Below, one piece after another: positions 51,188 through 61,913 of a stretch of DNA of 64,000 nucleotides. Under the pieces are notes generated by a model. The model worked only from the letters and a program-made list of their open reading frames with translations, ran no database searches and had not been told where the DNA came from. How positions within the stretch are numbered: position 1 is the stretch's first letter; each line of letters starts with the position of its first letter. This stretch comes from Streptomyces sp. NBC_00102 (GTDB lineage Bacteria; Actinomycetota; Actinomycetes; Streptomycetales; Streptomycetaceae): the NCBI RefSeq assembly GCF_026343115.1, contig NZ_JAPEMC010000001.1, positions 4,979,501-5,043,500 on the forward strand. Reading direction: 5' to 3'. The position numbers were made by a program, and so were the translations under genes.

Positions 51188-52579
51188 ATGAGCCGATCCG
51201 CCCACCCCGCCGGACCCCGTCACGCCGATGTCGTCCCCGAGGGGCACTACGCGGCCCCGCCCGCCGACCTGAACATCCTCGACGAGAAGGTCTGGTCGCG
51301 CACCGTCACCCGTGACGCGGACGGCGCTCTCACCGTCGGCGGCATCGAAGTCGCCCGGCTCGCCGAGGAGTTCGGTACCCCGGCCTACTTCCTCGACGAG
51401 GCGGACTTCCGGGCCCGCTGCCGGGCCTGGGCCGACGCCTTCGGCGCCGACGCCGACGTCTACTACGCGGGCAAGGCGTTCCTCTCCCGCGCGATCGTGC
51501 GCTGGCTCCGCGAGGAGGGGCTCAACCTCGACGTCTGCTCCGGCGGCGAGCTGACCACGGCGCTGGACGCCGGGATGCCCGCCGAGCGCATCGCCTTCCA
51601 CGGCAACAACAAGACGGTCGACGAGATCGAGCGGGCCGTCTCGGCCGGTGTCGGCCGTATCGTCCTCGACTCCTTCCAGGAGATCGTCCGCGTCGCGCAC
51701 GTCGCCCAGCGACTCGGCAAGCGCCAGCGGGTGCAGATCCGGGTCACCGTCGGCGTGGAGGCGCACACCCACGAGTTCATCGCCACCGCGCACGAGGACC
51801 AGAAGTTCGGCATCGCGCTGGCCGGCGGCCTCGCGGCCGAGGCAGTGCGCCGGGCCCTCACCCTGGACGGCCTGGAACTCACCGGCATCCACTCGCACAT
51901 CGGCTCGCAGATCTTCGACATGGCCGGTTTCGAGGTCTCCGCCCGCCGGGTGGTCCAGCTCCTCGCCGAGGTGCGCGACGAGCACGGGGTCGAGCTCTCC
52001 GAGATCGACCTCGGCGGCGGTCTGGGCATCGCCTACACCTCCGGCGACGACCCGCGCGAGCCGCACGAGATCGCCAAGGCGCTCGGCGACATCGTCACCC
52101 GCGAGTGCGAGGCCGCGAGCCTCGCCACCCCCCGGATCTCCGTCGAGCCCGGCCGCGCCATCGTCGGCCCCACCGCCTTCACCCTCTACGAGGTCGGCAC
52201 GATCAAGCCGCTCGAAGGGCTCCGCACGTACGTCAGCGTCGACGGCGGGATGTCCGACAACATCCGTACCGCGCTCTACGACGCGGAGTACAGCGTCGCG
52301 CTCGTCTCGCGCACCTCGGACGCCGAGCCGATGCTGGTCCGCGTCGTCGGCAAGCACTGCGAGAGCGGCGACATCGTGGTCAAGGACGCGTTCCTGCCGG
52401 CCGACCTGGCGCCGGGCGACCTGATCGCCGTACCGGCCACCGGTGCGTACTGCCGGTCGATGGCGAGCAACTACAACCACGCGCTCCGCCCGCCCGTCGT
52501 CGCCGTGCGCGACGGAGAGGCGCGCGTCATCGTCCGGCGCGAGACGGAGGAAGATCTCCTGCGTCTCGATGTCGGCTGA
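51188..52579 (+). CDS. lysA: Diaminopimelate decarboxylase
   Basis: 463 residues. The PLP lysine is in [18 protein letters not shown] and [12 protein letters not shown] line the phosphate site, and [14 protein letters not shown] holds the catalytic Cys from the dimer partner. It makes L-lysine from meso-diaminopimelate, the last step of the pathway. The ATG at 51188 has GAGAGAGCC upstream. It heads the lysA-hom-thrC-thrB order typical of Streptomyces. Confidence 0.98.
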   Translation: MSRSAHPAGPRHADVVPEGHYAAPPADLNILDEKVWSRTVTRDADGALTVGGIEVARLAEEFGTPAYFLDEADFRARCRAWADAFGADADVYYAGKAFLSRAIVRWLREEGLNLDVCSGGELTTALDAGMPAERIAFHGNNKTVDEIERAVSAGVGRIVLDSFQEIVRVAHVAQRLGKRQRVQIRVTVGVEAHTHEFIATAHEDQKFGIALAGGLAAEAVRRALTLDGLELTGIHSHIGSQIFDMAGFEVSARRVVQLLAEVRDEHGVELSEIDLGGGLGIAYTSGDDPREPHEIAKALGDIVTRECEAASLATPRISVEPGRAIVGPTAFTLYEVGTIKPLEGLRTYVSVDGGMSDNIRTALYDAEYSVALVSRTSDAEPMLVRVVGKHCESGDIVVKDAFLPADLAPGDLIAVPATGAYCRSMASNYNHALRPPVVAVRDGEARVIVRRETEEDLLRLDVG

Positions 52580-52599
52580 TGAAATAGATGTCTCAGAAT

Positions 52600-52628
52600 C
52601 CGGACGGGTGACAGAATCGCCCGTCCGG
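52600..52628 (+). terminator. Hairpin between lysA and hom
   Basis: CCGGACGGG (52600-52608) and CCCGTCCGG (52620-52628) are perfect 9-base arms around 11 bases. There is no T tract; it may terminate or attenuate. Confidence 0.5.
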
Positions 52629-52674
52629 TGAGTGAGACTGGTCCACACATCACATGCAGGAGAAACGAGGTCGG

Positions 52675-53976
52675 ATGATGCGTACGCGTCCGCTGAAGGT
52701 GGCGCTGCTGGGCTGTGGAGTGGTCGGCTCAGAGGTGGCGCGCATCATGACGACGCACGCCGACGACCTCGCCGCGCGCATCGGCGCGCCGGTGGAGCTC
52801 GCCGGCGTCGCCGTCCGCCGCCCCTCGAAGGTGCGCGAGGGGATCGATCCCGCGCTCATCACCACCGACGCCACGGCGCTGGTCAAACGCGGTGACATCG
52901 ACGTGGTGATCGAGGTCATCGGCGGCATCGAGCCGGCCCGCACCCTCATCACCTCGGCCTTCGAGCACGGCGCGAGCGTCGTCTCCGCCAACAAGGCGCT
53001 GCTCGCCGAGGACGGCACGGCCCTCCACGCCGCCGCCGAGGAGCACGGCCGCGACCTCTACTACGAGGCCGCCGTCGCAGGAGCCATCCCGCTGGTACGC
53101 CCGCTGCGCGAGTCCCTCGCCGGCGACAAGGTCAACCGGGTGCTCGGCATCGTCAACGGCACGACCAACTTCATCCTCGACAAGATGGACACCAGCGGCG
53201 CCGGTTACTCCGAGGCGCTCGACGAGGCCACCGCCCTCGGGTACGCCGAGGCCGACCCGACCGCCGACGTCGAGGGCTTCGACGCCGCCGCGAAGGCCGC
53301 CATCCTCGCCGGGATCGCCTTCCACACCCGGGTGAAGATCGGCGAGGTGCACCGCGAGGGCATCACCGAGGTCACCGCCGCCGACATCGCTTCCGCCCGC
53401 CGCATGGGCTGCACCGTCAAGCTCCTCGCCATCTGCGAGCGGGCCGCGGACGGGCAGTCGGTCACCGCGCGCGTGCACCCCGCGATGATCCCGCTCAGCC
53501 ACCCGCTGGCCTCCGTCCGCGAGGCGTACAACGCCGTCTTCGTCGAGGCCGAGGCGGCCGGGCAGCTGATGTTCTACGGCCCCGGCGCCGGCGGTTCGCC
53601 GACCGCCTCCGCGGTCCTCGGCGACCTCGTCGCCGTCTGCCGCAACAAGCTCAACGGCGCCACCGGTCCCGGTGAGTCCGCCTACACGCGCCTGCCCGTC
53701 AGCCCGATGGGCGAGGTCGTGACGCGCTACCACATCAGCCTCGACGTCGCCGACAAACCGGGCGTTCTCGCCCAGGTCGCCACGGTCTTCGCCGAGCAGG
53801 GTGTGTCGATCGATACCGTTCGTCAGCAAGGCCGACAGGACGCGAGCGGCGAGGCATCTCTCGTCGTCGTCACCCACCGCGCGCCCGACTCCGCCCTCTC
53901 GGCGACCGTCGAAGCGCTGCGCAAGCTCGACACCGTCCGCGGTGTCGCCAGCATCATGCGTGTTGAAGGGGAGTAA
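52675..53976 (+). CDS. hom: Homoserine dehydrogenase
   Basis: 433 residues. The NAD(P) loop is ALLGCGVVGSEVA; the substrate domain includes YYEAAVAGAIPLVRPLRES and VNGTTNFIL; and a C-terminal ACT domain begins YHISLDVADKPGVLAQVAT and allows threonine feedback. It reduces aspartate semialdehyde to homoserine. The start is either of two tandem ATGs at 52675/52678; an upstream ATG at 52654 would add seven residues and lies over the ribosome site. Confidence 0.97.
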   Translation: MMRTRPLKVALLGCGVVGSEVARIMTTHADDLAARIGAPVELAGVAVRRPSKVREGIDPALITTDATALVKRGDIDVVIEVIGGIEPARTLITSAFEHGASVVSANKALLAEDGTALHAAAEEHGRDLYYEAAVAGAIPLVRPLRESLAGDKVNRVLGIVNGTTNFILDKMDTSGAGYSEALDEATALGYAEADPTADVEGFDAAAKAAILAGIAFHTRVKIGEVHREGITEVTAADIASARRMGCTVKLLAICERAADGQSVTARVHPAMIPLSHPLASVREAYNAVFVEAEAAGQLMFYGPGAGGSPTASAVLGDLVAVCRNKLNGATGPGESAYTRLPVSPMGEVVTRYHISLDVADKPGVLAQVATVFAEQGVSIDTVRQQGRQDASGEASLVVVTHRAPDSALSATVEALRKLDTVRGVASIMRVEGE

Positions 53977-53982
53977 GGACCC

Positions 53983-55053
53983 ATGACCAGCAAGGGCACC
54001 CACCAGTGGCGCGGCATCATCGAGGAGTACCGGGACCGTCTTCCGGTCACGGCTGCGACGCCGATCGTCACACTCCGTGAGGGCGGTACGCCGCTCGTTC
54101 CGGCGCAGGTCCTGTCCGAGCGTACGGGCTGCGAGGTGCACCTCAAGGTCGAGGGCGCCAACCCCACCGGTTCGTTCAAGGACCGCGGCATGACCATGGC
54201 CATCACCCGGGCCAAGGAGGAGGGTGCTCAGGCCGTCATCTGCGCCTCCACCGGCAACACCTCCGCCTCCGCCGCCGCGTACGCGGTGCGCGCCGGGATG
54301 GTCTGCGCCGTCCTCGTGCCGCGGGGCAAGATCGCGCTCGGCAAGATGGGGCAGGCGCTCGTGCACGGCGCCAAGATCCTCCAGGTCGACGGCAACTTCG
54401 ACGACTGCCTGACGCTGGCCCGCTCGCTCTCGGACAACTACCCGGTGGCGCTGGTCAATTCGGTCAACCCGGTCCGCATCGAGGGCCAGAAGACCGCCGC
54501 GTTCGAGATCGTCGACGCGCTGGGCGACGCCCCGGACATCCACGTCCTGCCGGTCGGCAACGCGGGCAACATCACGGCCTACTGGAAGGGCTACACCGAG
54601 TACGCCGGTGACGGCCTGGCCACCCACCGGCCGCGCATGTGGGGCTTCCAGGCCTCCGGCTCCGCGCCCATCGTGCGCGGCGAGATCGTGAAGGACCCGG
54701 CGACGATCGCCACCGCGATCCGGATCGGCAACCCGGCGTCCTGGAACTACGCGCTGGCCGCCCGGGACGAGTCCGGCGGCTTCATCGACGAGGTGACGGA
54801 CCGTCAGATCCTGTCCGCCTACCGCCTGTTGGCCGCGCAAGAGGGCGTCTTCGTGGAGCCCGCCTCGGCCGCCTCCGTCGCCGGTCTGCTCAAGGCCGCC
54901 GAAGAGGGCAAGGTCGACCCCGGTCAGCGGATCGTCTGCACCGTCACCGGCAACGGCCTCAAGGACCCCGACTGGGCCGTCGCGGGCGCACCGCAGCCCG
55001 TCACCGTCCCGGTCGACGCCGCCACCGCGGCGGAGAAGCTCGGCCTCGTCTGA
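53983..55053 (+). CDS. thrC: Threonine synthase
   Basis: 356 residues, the short actinobacterial form. The PLP lysine is in [28 protein letters not shown] binds the phosphate, and [15 protein letters not shown] is the second glycine-rich loop. It turns phosphohomoserine into threonine. The ATG is seven bases after the hom stop, with GGGGAGTAAGGA upstream, so the two genes form an operon. Confidence 0.98.
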   Translation: MTSKGTHQWRGIIEEYRDRLPVTAATPIVTLREGGTPLVPAQVLSERTGCEVHLKVEGANPTGSFKDRGMTMAITRAKEEGAQAVICASTGNTSASAAAYAVRAGMVCAVLVPRGKIALGKMGQALVHGAKILQVDGNFDDCLTLARSLSDNYPVALVNSVNPVRIEGQKTAAFEIVDALGDAPDIHVLPVGNAGNITAYWKGYTEYAGDGLATHRPRMWGFQASGSAPIVRGEIVKDPATIATAIRIGNPASWNYALAARDESGGFIDEVTDRQILSAYRLLAAQEGVFVEPASAASVAGLLKAAEEGKVDPGQRIVCTVTGNGLKDPDWAVAGAPQPVTVPVDAATAAEKLGLV

Positions 55054-55114
55054 GCCGCCGGGCCCGGGGAAGCCCAAAGCCCCGGGTCCCGCTCCCGGTT
55101 CACGCATGTACGAC

Positions 55115-55150
55115 GCACCGCCCGGCAGGCGAAACGCCTCCGGGCGGTGC
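55115..55150 (+). terminator. Terminator after thrC
   Basis: GCACCGCCCGG and CCGGGCGGTGC are perfect 11-base arms with an inner AGGCG-AAA-CGCCT stem. It implies that thrB has its own promoter. Confidence 0.8.
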
Positions 55151-55459
55151 GGTGCGGATCGGGCGGATCGGGCCCAACCCCCCTGCCCGGCACGGAGAGC
55201 GCAAGGGACGTGTGCGACACGCATCGTGCGCCTCCCATGCGCCCTATGTCGCCACAGAACCTTCCTTCGATAAGCTGTACGTGACCGGCAGTGCCGTTAC
55301 GGCCCTGTCCCGTTCGTCGTGCGGTGGCCGTGGGGTCCACCATCGGAGCACCGCCGCCCGGAAGTCGTGTTCCGGCCGACCGGACTCCCGTACCGCCACC
55401 CCACCGCCGCAGAGTCACCCGCACGCACCGCATCCCCGCCCCAAGGAGTCCACCAGCCG
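55151..55459. other. Intergenic: thrB promoter region
   Basis: About 310 bases between the thrC terminator and thrB. TTCGATAAGCTG near 55266-55277 may contain a -10 (GATAAG), but no -35 is clear. No other element is seen. Confidence 0.45.
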
Positions 55460-56377
55460 ATGGCCGGTCCCGCGTTCCGAGCCGCCGCCGTCAGGGTGCG
55501 CGTCCCCGCCACCAGCGCCAACCTGGGCCCGGGCTTCGACGCCCTCGGCCTCTCGCTGGGCCTCTACGACGACGTGGTCGTCCGGGTCGCCGACTCCGGT
55601 CTGCACATCGACATCGCCGGTGAGGGCGCCGACACGCTGCCCCGCGACGAGTCGCACCTGCTCGTACGCTCCATGCGCACCGCCTTCGACCTGCTCGGCG
55701 GACAGCCGCGCGGGCTGGAGATCGTCTGCGCCAACCGCATCCCGCACGGCCGCGGCCTCGGCTCCTCCTCCGCCGCCATCTGCGCCGGCATCGTCGCCGC
55801 CCGCGCCGTCACGACCGGCGGCGAGGCCCGCCTCGACGAGGCCGCGCTGCTGGAGCTCGCCACCGAGATCGAGGGCCACCCCGACAACGTCGCGGCCTGC
55901 CTCCTCGGCGGATTCACCCTCGCGTGGATGGACGGCGGATCGGCCCGCGCGATCCGGATGGACCCGGCCGCCGCTGTCGTCCCGGTGGTCTTCGTACCGG
56001 GCAGGCCGGTGCTCACCGAGACCGCCCGCGGACTGCTGCCGCGCCAGGTCCCGCACGTCGACGCCGCCGCCAACGCCGGCCGCGCCGCACTCCTCGTGGA
56101 GGCGCTGACCCGGCGCCCCGAGCTGCTGCTGGCCGCCACCGAGGACCGGCTGCACCAGGAGTACCGCGGCCCGGCCATGCCGGAGAGCCTCGAACTGGTG
56201 CACCGGCTGCGCGCCGACGGGGTTCCCGCCGTCATCTCCGGTGCGGGGCCCACGGTCCTGGCCTTCACGGAGGAGGGCGCCGCCGACAAGGTGGCCCGGC
56301 TCGCGGGTGAGGGATGGGCCGCCAACCGGCTCGCGCTCGACGGTCCGGGCGCGTGCGTACTGCCGCTCGCGCCGTAA
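55460..56377 (+). CDS. thrB: Homoserine kinase
   Basis: 305 residues of the GHMP kinase family. VRVPATSANLGPGFDALGLS is the N-terminal signature, PHGRGLGSSSAAICAGIVAA the ATP loop, and VISGAGPTVLAF the C-terminal glycine motif. It phosphorylates homoserine for threonine synthase. The ATG at 55460 has AAGGAG 13 bases upstream. Confidence 0.97.
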   Translation: MAGPAFRAAAVRVRVPATSANLGPGFDALGLSLGLYDDVVVRVADSGLHIDIAGEGADTLPRDESHLLVRSMRTAFDLLGGQPRGLEIVCANRIPHGRGLGSSSAAICAGIVAARAVTTGGEARLDEAALLELATEIEGHPDNVAACLLGGFTLAWMDGGSARAIRMDPAAAVVPVVFVPGRPVLTETARGLLPRQVPHVDAAANAGRAALLVEALTRRPELLLAATEDRLHQEYRGPAMPESLELVHRLRADGVPAVISGAGPTVLAFTEEGAADKVARLAGEGWAANRLALDGPGACVLPLAP

Positions 56378-56765
56378 GCAGAGGGATTGCCGGTGAAGGA
56401 GAGGGGGAATATTTGTTGGAGCCGGTAGTGTTAATCTCAAGTCGGCAATCGACGTCCACGCGACGCGTTGCTTCGTGTCCCCTTCAGGGACCACCTTTCT
56501 TCCGGGAGCCTCCCCCAACTGCCTGATCAGCCTGTCTGAGCAGTTTCGAGCACGCTCCGGAACCGGCAAGACACCCCTCGTTCGTCCAAGAGTGGGCCGA
56601 GCAGGGGGAGCTCGCGTCGGACCCCGCACGTTCATCTCTCCGCCGCACCCGGCGGACCACCGCCCCGGCACGGTCCGCGATCGAAAAGATCACATACCGA
56701 ATGCCGGACAGCACAACCGGTCGCCGAGCCAGAAGGCCGACGTCCGCTCCAGGGAAGGACCCTTC
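56378..56765 (+). promoter_or_regulatory. Long leader and promoter region of rho
   Basis: 388 bases before rho. GGGGAATATTTG near 56403-56414 and TGTTAATCTC near 56428-56437 are the AT-rich promoter candidates; the spacing resembles, but does not exactly match, the SigR pattern. The long, C-rich transcript fits known autoregulation of rho by premature termination in its own leader. No hairpin stands out. Confidence 0.45.
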
Positions 56766-58796
56766 GTGAGCGACACCACCGATCTGATGGGCGTGACTGC
56801 CGACAAGAGCGTCGACAGCGCCGCGCCCGCCGAAGGTGCTGCCACCGGCACCACCGCACGGCGCCGCCGCTCCGGCACCGGCCTTGACGGCATGGTCCTG
56901 GCCGAGCTGCAGCAGGTCGCGTCCGGCCTCGGCATCAGGGGCACCGCGCGCATGCGCAAGAGCCAGCTGATCGAGGTCATCAAGGAGGCGCAGGCCGGCA
57001 AGGCCCCCGCCGCCAAGACCGCCGCCACCAAGGCGCCCGCCGCCGGTACGGACGCGGAGACCAAGCCCAAGCGCCGCGCCACCTCGAAGGCGCGCACGGG
57101 CGACGAGGCCGCCGCCCCGGCCGAGAAGCCGGCCGCCCAGCAGCAGATCGACATCCCCGGTCAGCCCGCCAGCGACGACCAGCCCGCCGGCGAGCGCCGC
57201 CGCCGCCGCGCCACCGCGCAGGCCGGTTCCCCCGAGGCGAAGGCCGAGCCGAAGCAGGACGAGCGCCCCGCCGAGAAGCAGGACGACCGCGCCGAGGCGA
57301 AGGGCGACGCCCGCGCCGAGTCGGCCGCCGACACCGCCGAGGGCCGTCGCGGCGACCGTCAGGACCGCCAGCGCGGCGACCGCCGGGACCGTCAGCGCGA
57401 CCGCCGCGGCAAGGGCGACGACCAGGGCCAGCAGCGCCAGGGCCAGGGCCAGTCGCAGCGCCAGGGCCAGGGGCAGACCCAGGGCCAGGGCCAGGGTGGC
57501 GGTCAGAGCCAGGGCCAGCAGCACCGTGACAACGGTCCGCAGGACGACTTCGACGACGAGGGCGGCCGCCGCGGCCGTCGTGGCCGCTACCGCGACCGTC
57601 GTGGCCGTCGTGGCCGCGACGAGTTCCAGAGCGACGTGCAGGTGGCCGACGACGACGTCCTGATCCCCGTCGCGGGCATCCTGGACATCCTCGACAACTA
57701 CGCGTTCATCCGGACCTCCGGATACCTCCCGGGCCCGAACGACGTGTACGTCTCGCTCGCCCAGGTCCGCAAGAACGGCCTGCGCAAGGGTGACCACGTC
57801 ACCGGCGCAGTGCGCCAGCCCAAGGACGGCGAGCGCCGCGAGAAGTTCAACGCCCTCGTGCGCCTCGACACCGTCAACGGCATGGCGCCCGAATCCGGCC
57901 GCGGCCGCCCGGAGTTCCAGAAGCTGACGCCGCTGTACCCGCAGGACCGGCTCCGCCTGGAGACCGACTCCAACGTCCTGACGACCCGGATCATCGACCT
58001 GGTCGCGCCGATCGGCAAGGGCCAGCGAGGCCTGATCGTGGCCCCGCCGAAGACCGGTAAGACCATGATCCTCCAGGCGATCGCCAACGCGATCACGGTC
58101 AACAGCCCGGAGTGCCACCTGATGGTCGTCCTCGTGGACGAGCGTCCGGAGGAAGTCACCGACATGCAGCGCTCGGTGAAGGGCGAGGTCATCTCCTCGA
58201 CCTTCGACCGTCCCGCCGAGGACCACACCACCGTCGCCGAACTGGCCATCGAGCGCGCCAAGCGCCTGGTCGAGCTCGGTCACGACGTGGTCGTCCTGCT
58301 CGACTCGATCACCCGCCTGGGCCGCGCGTACAACCTCGCGGCGCCGGCCTCCGGCCGCATCCTGTCCGGTGGTGTCGACTCGACCGCGCTGTACCCCCCG
58401 AAGCGCTTCTTCGGCGCCGCGCGCAACATCGAGGACGGCGGCTCGCTGACCATCCTGGCCACCGCGCTCGTCGAGACCGGCTCGCGCATGGACGAGGTGA
58501 TCTTCGAGGAGTTCAAGGGCACCGGCAACATGGAGCTCAAGCTCGACCGGAAGCTCTCGGACAAGCGCATCTTCCCGGCGGTGGACGTCGACGCGTCCAG
58601 CACCCGTAAGGAAGAGATCCTGCTGGGCAGCGACGAGCTGGCCATCACCTGGAAGCTGCGCCGGGTGCTGCACGCGCTCGACCAGCAGCAGGCGATCGAG
58701 CTCCTGCTGGACCGGATGAAGAAGACCCAGTCCAACGCGGAGTTCCTGCTCCAGATCCAGAAGACGACGCCGTCGCCGGGCAACGGCAACGACTGA
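56766..58796 (+). CDS. rho: Transcription termination factor Rho
   Basis: 676 residues, much longer than E. coli Rho because of an insert. N-terminal SAP-like helix ([20 protein letters not shown]), then a Lys/Ala/Arg/Gln/Gly-rich insert (about 80-295, with QGQGQ repeats), a cold-shock-type RNA-binding domain ([20 protein letters not shown]), and the ATPase core with Walker A PPKTGKT and Walker [17 protein letters not shown]. It is a hexameric RNA helicase that ends transcription. The insert is usual for high-GC actinobacteria and probably adds RNA affinity on GC-rich transcripts. GTG start at 56766 with GGAAGGA. Confidence 0.98.
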   Translation: MSDTTDLMGVTADKSVDSAAPAEGAATGTTARRRRSGTGLDGMVLAELQQVASGLGIRGTARMRKSQLIEVIKEAQAGKAPAAKTAATKAPAAGTDAETKPKRRATSKARTGDEAAAPAEKPAAQQQIDIPGQPASDDQPAGERRRRRATAQAGSPEAKAEPKQDERPAEKQDDRAEAKGDARAESAADTAEGRRGDRQDRQRGDRRDRQRDRRGKGDDQGQQRQGQGQSQRQGQGQTQGQGQGGGQSQGQQHRDNGPQDDFDDEGGRRGRRGRYRDRRGRRGRDEFQSDVQVADDDVLIPVAGILDILDNYAFIRTSGYLPGPNDVYVSLAQVRKNGLRKGDHVTGAVRQPKDGERREKFNALVRLDTVNGMAPESGRGRPEFQKLTPLYPQDRLRLETDSNVLTTRIIDLVAPIGKGQRGLIVAPPKTGKTMILQAIANAITVNSPECHLMVVLVDERPEEVTDMQRSVKGEVISSTFDRPAEDHTTVAELAIERAKRLVELGHDVVVLLDSITRLGRAYNLAAPASGRILSGGVDSTALYPPKRFFGAARNIEDGGSLTILATALVETGSRMDEVIFEEFKGTGNMELKLDRKLSDKRIFPAVDVDASSTRKEEILLGSDELAITWKLRRVLHALDQQQAIELLLDRMKKTQSNAEFLLQIQKTTPSPGNGND

Positions 58797-58815
58797 CGTC
58801 CGCACGGCAGTTGAA

Positions 58816-58855
58816 CGAAACCGCCCCCGCCGCACCCGCGGCGGGGGCGGTTTCG
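58816..58855 (+). terminator. Terminator after rho
   Basis: Two perfect 18-base arms (58816-58833 and 58838-58855) around ACCC; the strongest hairpin in the window. Confidence 0.92.
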
Positions 58856-59142
58856 TCGTGCACGGGCCGCGCCCGGAGGCGATCCGAGACCTTCGCCACA
58901 CTCAGGGTGACCGTCCCGGGGGTGCTCCCACGCGTGTACGAGGAACGAAACCGCAGGTGAGCGAGGTGTCACCGGTAGTTCTCCAGGTCCTGGTGCCACC
59001 CGTTCGGCCGTACGGTGGTCACAGCGCGTCGTGCCACCCTTCTTGGTGCTTCGGCGTCCATCCGAGAGACGACCCGACCGTGCCGGGACCACACCGGCAG
59101 GGGGAACAGGGAGCAGCGCGGAACCGGGAACGAGGAACACCC

Positions 59143-60246
59143 ATGAGCGAGCAGAGCAGAGGCACGGGCCGCATACGCGGCACCGGCGGACGGCGCAGAA
59201 AGCCGCCCCGCCGGAGCCGGGTGAAGAAGATCGTGGCCTGGACGGCCGCGGGGATCGTGGTCCTCGGCGGTTCGGGTCTCGCGTACGCGTACTTCGCGCT
59301 CGACGGCAACCTCAAGGGCGTCGACATCAACGCCGCCCTCGGCACCGACCGCCCCGACGACGTCGACAACGGCTCCGAGGACATCCTGGTGCTCGGCTCG
59401 GACTCCCGTTCCGGCGCCAACTCCGAGTACGGCGCGGACCAGGGCACCGCCCGTTCGGACACCGCGATGGTCGTGCACGTCAACAAGGGCCACAAGTCCG
59501 CGAGCATCGTCTCGATACCGCGCGACACCCTTGTCGACCGGCCCGCCTGCACCGACCCCGCCACCGGGCAGCGGACGGCCGCGGCCACCGGCCAGATGTT
59601 CAACTCGGCCTACCAGGTGGGCGGTCCGGCCTGCGCGGTGAAGACCGTGGAGGCGATGTCCGGCATCCGCATGGACCACTACGTCGAGGTCGACTTCACC
59701 GGCTTCAAGAAGCTCGTCGACCAGCTGGGCGGTGTCGAGATCACCACCAGCGAGGCGATCGACGACCCCAGCAGCCATCTCGTCCTTGCCCCCGGCAAGC
59801 ACACCCTCGACGGCGAACAGGCCCTCGGCCTCGTGCGCACCCGCAAGAGCGTCGGCGACGGCAGCGACCTCGGCCGCATCCAGCTCCAGCAGGCGTTCGT
59901 GAAGGCACTGATGGAGCAGGTCAAGTCGGTCGGGGTGTTCACCAGCCCCGCCAAGCTGTTCGGCCTTGCGAACACCGCCACCAAGGCCATCACCACCGAC
60001 TCCGACCTCGCCTCGGTGACCAAGCTCACCGGCTTCGCCAACGGGCTCAAGAACCTCGGCGCGGACGACGTCGACATGGTCACCCTGCCCGTCCAGTACG
60101 ACCCGGCGAACCCCAACCGGGTGATCCCGCTGGAGAAGGACGCGCAGGAGGTCTGGAAGGCCCTGCGCGCGGACGCCGCGATACCGGCCGCCGCCACCGC
60201 GAACTCGGCCGGCGACAAGGGCTCCGCGGCCACCGTCGTCGACTGA
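59143..60246 (+). CDS. LytR-CpsA-Psr (LCP) family protein
   Basis: 367 residues. A basic cytoplasmic start, one membrane helix (about 29-50), then the extracellular LCP domain (about 80-300): [36 protein letters not shown], and [20 protein letters not shown] with LGRIQLQQ. Asp and Arg residues of the pyrophosphate site are present. LCP enzymes attach anionic glycopolymers to peptidoglycan. The ATG at 59143 follows GAGGAA. The gap from the rho terminator is about 290 bases and has no other gene. Confidence 0.95.
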   Translation: MSEQSRGTGRIRGTGGRRRKPPRRSRVKKIVAWTAAGIVVLGGSGLAYAYFALDGNLKGVDINAALGTDRPDDVDNGSEDILVLGSDSRSGANSEYGADQGTARSDTAMVVHVNKGHKSASIVSIPRDTLVDRPACTDPATGQRTAAATGQMFNSAYQVGGPACAVKTVEAMSGIRMDHYVEVDFTGFKKLVDQLGGVEITTSEAIDDPSSHLVLAPGKHTLDGEQALGLVRTRKSVGDGSDLGRIQLQQAFVKALMEQVKSVGVFTSPAKLFGLANTATKAITTDSDLASVTKLTGFANGLKNLGADDVDMVTLPVQYDPANPNRVIPLEKDAQEVWKALRADAAIPAAATANSAGDKGSAATVVD

Positions 60247-60321
60247 GGCAGGTCCCCGGTACACCACCCCGGGGCGGCCTCGACCGGTCCGGCCGGGAAT
60301 AGACCGGCTCGTACCCCGGTT

Positions 60322-60350
60322 TTGGGAGATACGGCCGGTCCTGGCAGACT
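60322..60350 (+). promoter_or_regulatory. Promoter of rpmE
   Basis: TTGGGA (60322-60327), 17 bases, then CAGACT (60345-60350) fit an HrdB-type promoter 75 bases before rpmE. Confidence 0.6.
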
Positions 60351-60424
60351 GGTACGTCGGCCCCGGTTCACGGACGCGCAATCCGCGCGGACGACCCGGA
60401 GCCCTCCCGAAACTAGGAGACACC

Positions 60425-60649
60425 TTGAAGCGCGACATTCACCCCACGTACGTCGACACGCAGGTCAGCTGCACCTGTGGCGCGTCGTTCACCACCCGGA
60501 GCACCATCGACAACGGCACCATCCGTGCCGACGTCTGCTCCGAGTGCCACCCGTTCTACACGGGCAAGCAGAAGATCCTCGACACCGGCGGCCGTGTGGC
60601 CCGCTTCGAGGCCCGCTTCGGCAAGGGTGCAGGCTCCGCCGCCAAGTAG
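60425..60649 (+). CDS. rpmE: Ribosomal protein L31 (zinc-binding form)
   Basis: 74 residues, TTG start with AGGAG six bases upstream. [20 protein letters not shown] and [14 protein letters not shown] contain the CxC and CxxC Cys residues of the zinc-containing (C+) form. It sits on the large subunit at the subunit bridge. Zinc-independent paralogues are usually encoded elsewhere under Zur control. Confidence 0.98.
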   Translation: MKRDIHPTYVDTQVSCTCGASFTTRSTIDNGTIRADVCSECHPFYTGKQKILDTGGRVARFEARFGKGAGSAAK

Positions 60650-60659
60650 CGAGCCACAG

Positions 60660-60708
60660 CGCCGGTTCTCGGGCGCCCTCACGGGGGCGGCCGGAACCGG
60701 CGTTTTTT
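60660..60708 (+). terminator. Intrinsic terminator after rpmE
   Basis: CGCCGGTTC and GAACCGGCG enclose an inner GC hairpin and are followed by TTTTTT (60703-60708), a rare classical T tract here. Confidence 0.92.
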
Positions 60709-60796
60709 CCGGTCGGGTCCTGGGAGGACCCGTGGACCCGACCGGCACCTCCCTCCAGCAGGCCCGTAGAAGTCACCCCCACCCAGGAGCCCGAAG

Positions 60797-61873
60797 ATGT
60801 TCGAGGCGGTCGAGGAACTGATCGGTGAGCACACCGATCTCGAGAAGAAGCTCGCCGACCCGTCGGTCCACGCGGATCAGGCCAACGCGCGCAAGCTCAA
60901 CAAGCGCTACGCGGAGCTGACCCCGATCGTCGCCACGTACCGCTCCTGGAAGGGCACGGGCGACGACATCGTCACCGCCCGCGAGTTCGCCGCCGACGAC
61001 CCCGACTTCGCCGCCGAGGTCAAGGAGCTGGAGAAGCAGCGCGAGGAGCTCACCGAGCGCCTGCGCCTCCTTCTCGTTCCGCGCGACCCGAGCGACGACA
61101 AGGACGTGCTCCTGGAGATCAAGGCGGGCGCGGGCGGCGACGAGTCGGCCCTCTTCGCCGGCGACCTGCTGCGCATGTACCTCCGCTACGCCGAGCGCAT
61201 CGGGTGGAAGACCGAGATCATCGACTCCACCGAGTCCGAGCTCGGCGGCTACAAGGACGTCCAGGTCGCCGTGAAGACCAAGGGCGGCAACGGCGCCACC
61301 GAGCCCGGCCAGGGCGTCTGGGCCCGGATGAAGTACGAGGGCGGCGTGCACCGCGTGCAGCGCGTGCCCTCCACCGAGTCCCAGGGCCGCATCCACACCT
61401 CCGCCGCCGGCGTCCTCGTGACCCCCGAGGCCGAGGAGGTCGAGGTCGAGATCCACGCCAACGACCTGCGCATCGACGTCTACCGGTCCTCCGGCCCCGG
61501 CGGCCAGTCCGTCAACACGACCGACTCCGCCGTCCGCATCACGCACCTGCCGACCGGCGTCGTCGCCTCCTGCCAGAACGAGAAGAGCCAGCTCCAGAAC
61601 AAGGAGCAGGCCATGCGCATCCTGCGGTCCCGGCTGCTCGCAGCCGCCCAGGAAGCCGCCGAGCAGGAAGCCTCCGACGTCCGCCGCAGCCAGGTGCGCA
61701 CCGTCGACCGCTCCGAGAAGATCCGCACGTACAACTTCCCGGAAAACCGGATCTCGGACCACCGCGTCGGCTTCAAGGCGTACAACTTGGACCAGGTCCT
61801 CGACGGGGACCTCGACGCGGTGATCCAGGCATGCGTCGACGCCGACTCCGCCGCCAAGCTCGCCAACGCCTGA
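60797..61873 (+). CDS. prfA: Peptide chain release factor 1
   Basis: 358 residues. GGQ is in [17 protein letters not shown], the peptidyl-tRNA hydrolysis loop, and the stop-codon reading region contains [16 protein letters not shown] (PxT-type tripeptide PST). It releases nascent chains at UAA and UAG. The ATG at 60797 has AGGAG upstream. The methyltransferase that modifies its GGQ glutamine is encoded 41 bases downstream. Confidence 0.98.
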   Translation: MFEAVEELIGEHTDLEKKLADPSVHADQANARKLNKRYAELTPIVATYRSWKGTGDDIVTAREFAADDPDFAAEVKELEKQREELTERLRLLLVPRDPSDDKDVLLEIKAGAGGDESALFAGDLLRMYLRYAERIGWKTEIIDSTESELGGYKDVQVAVKTKGGNGATEPGQGVWARMKYEGGVHRVQRVPSTESQGRIHTSAAGVLVTPEAEEVEVEIHANDLRIDVYRSSGPGGQSVNTTDSAVRITHLPTGVVASCQNEKSQLQNKEQAMRILRSRLLAAAQEAAEQEASDVRRSQVRTVDRSEKIRTYNFPENRISDHRVGFKAYNLDQVLDGDLDAVIQACVDADSAAKLANA

Positions 61874-61913
61874 TCCCGCCCGCCCCGCCCGTGAACCCGT
61901 ACGGAGATCCGCG

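Noticed and set aside
49766..52648. 960-codon open frame antisense to nrtL and lysA
   Set aside because: It lies opposite clearly conserved genes and has no recognisable domain.
56403..56433. SigR-type promoter upstream of rho
   Set aside because: GGAAT and GTT are present, but the spacing is 19 rather than 18 bases. Too weak to call without mapping.
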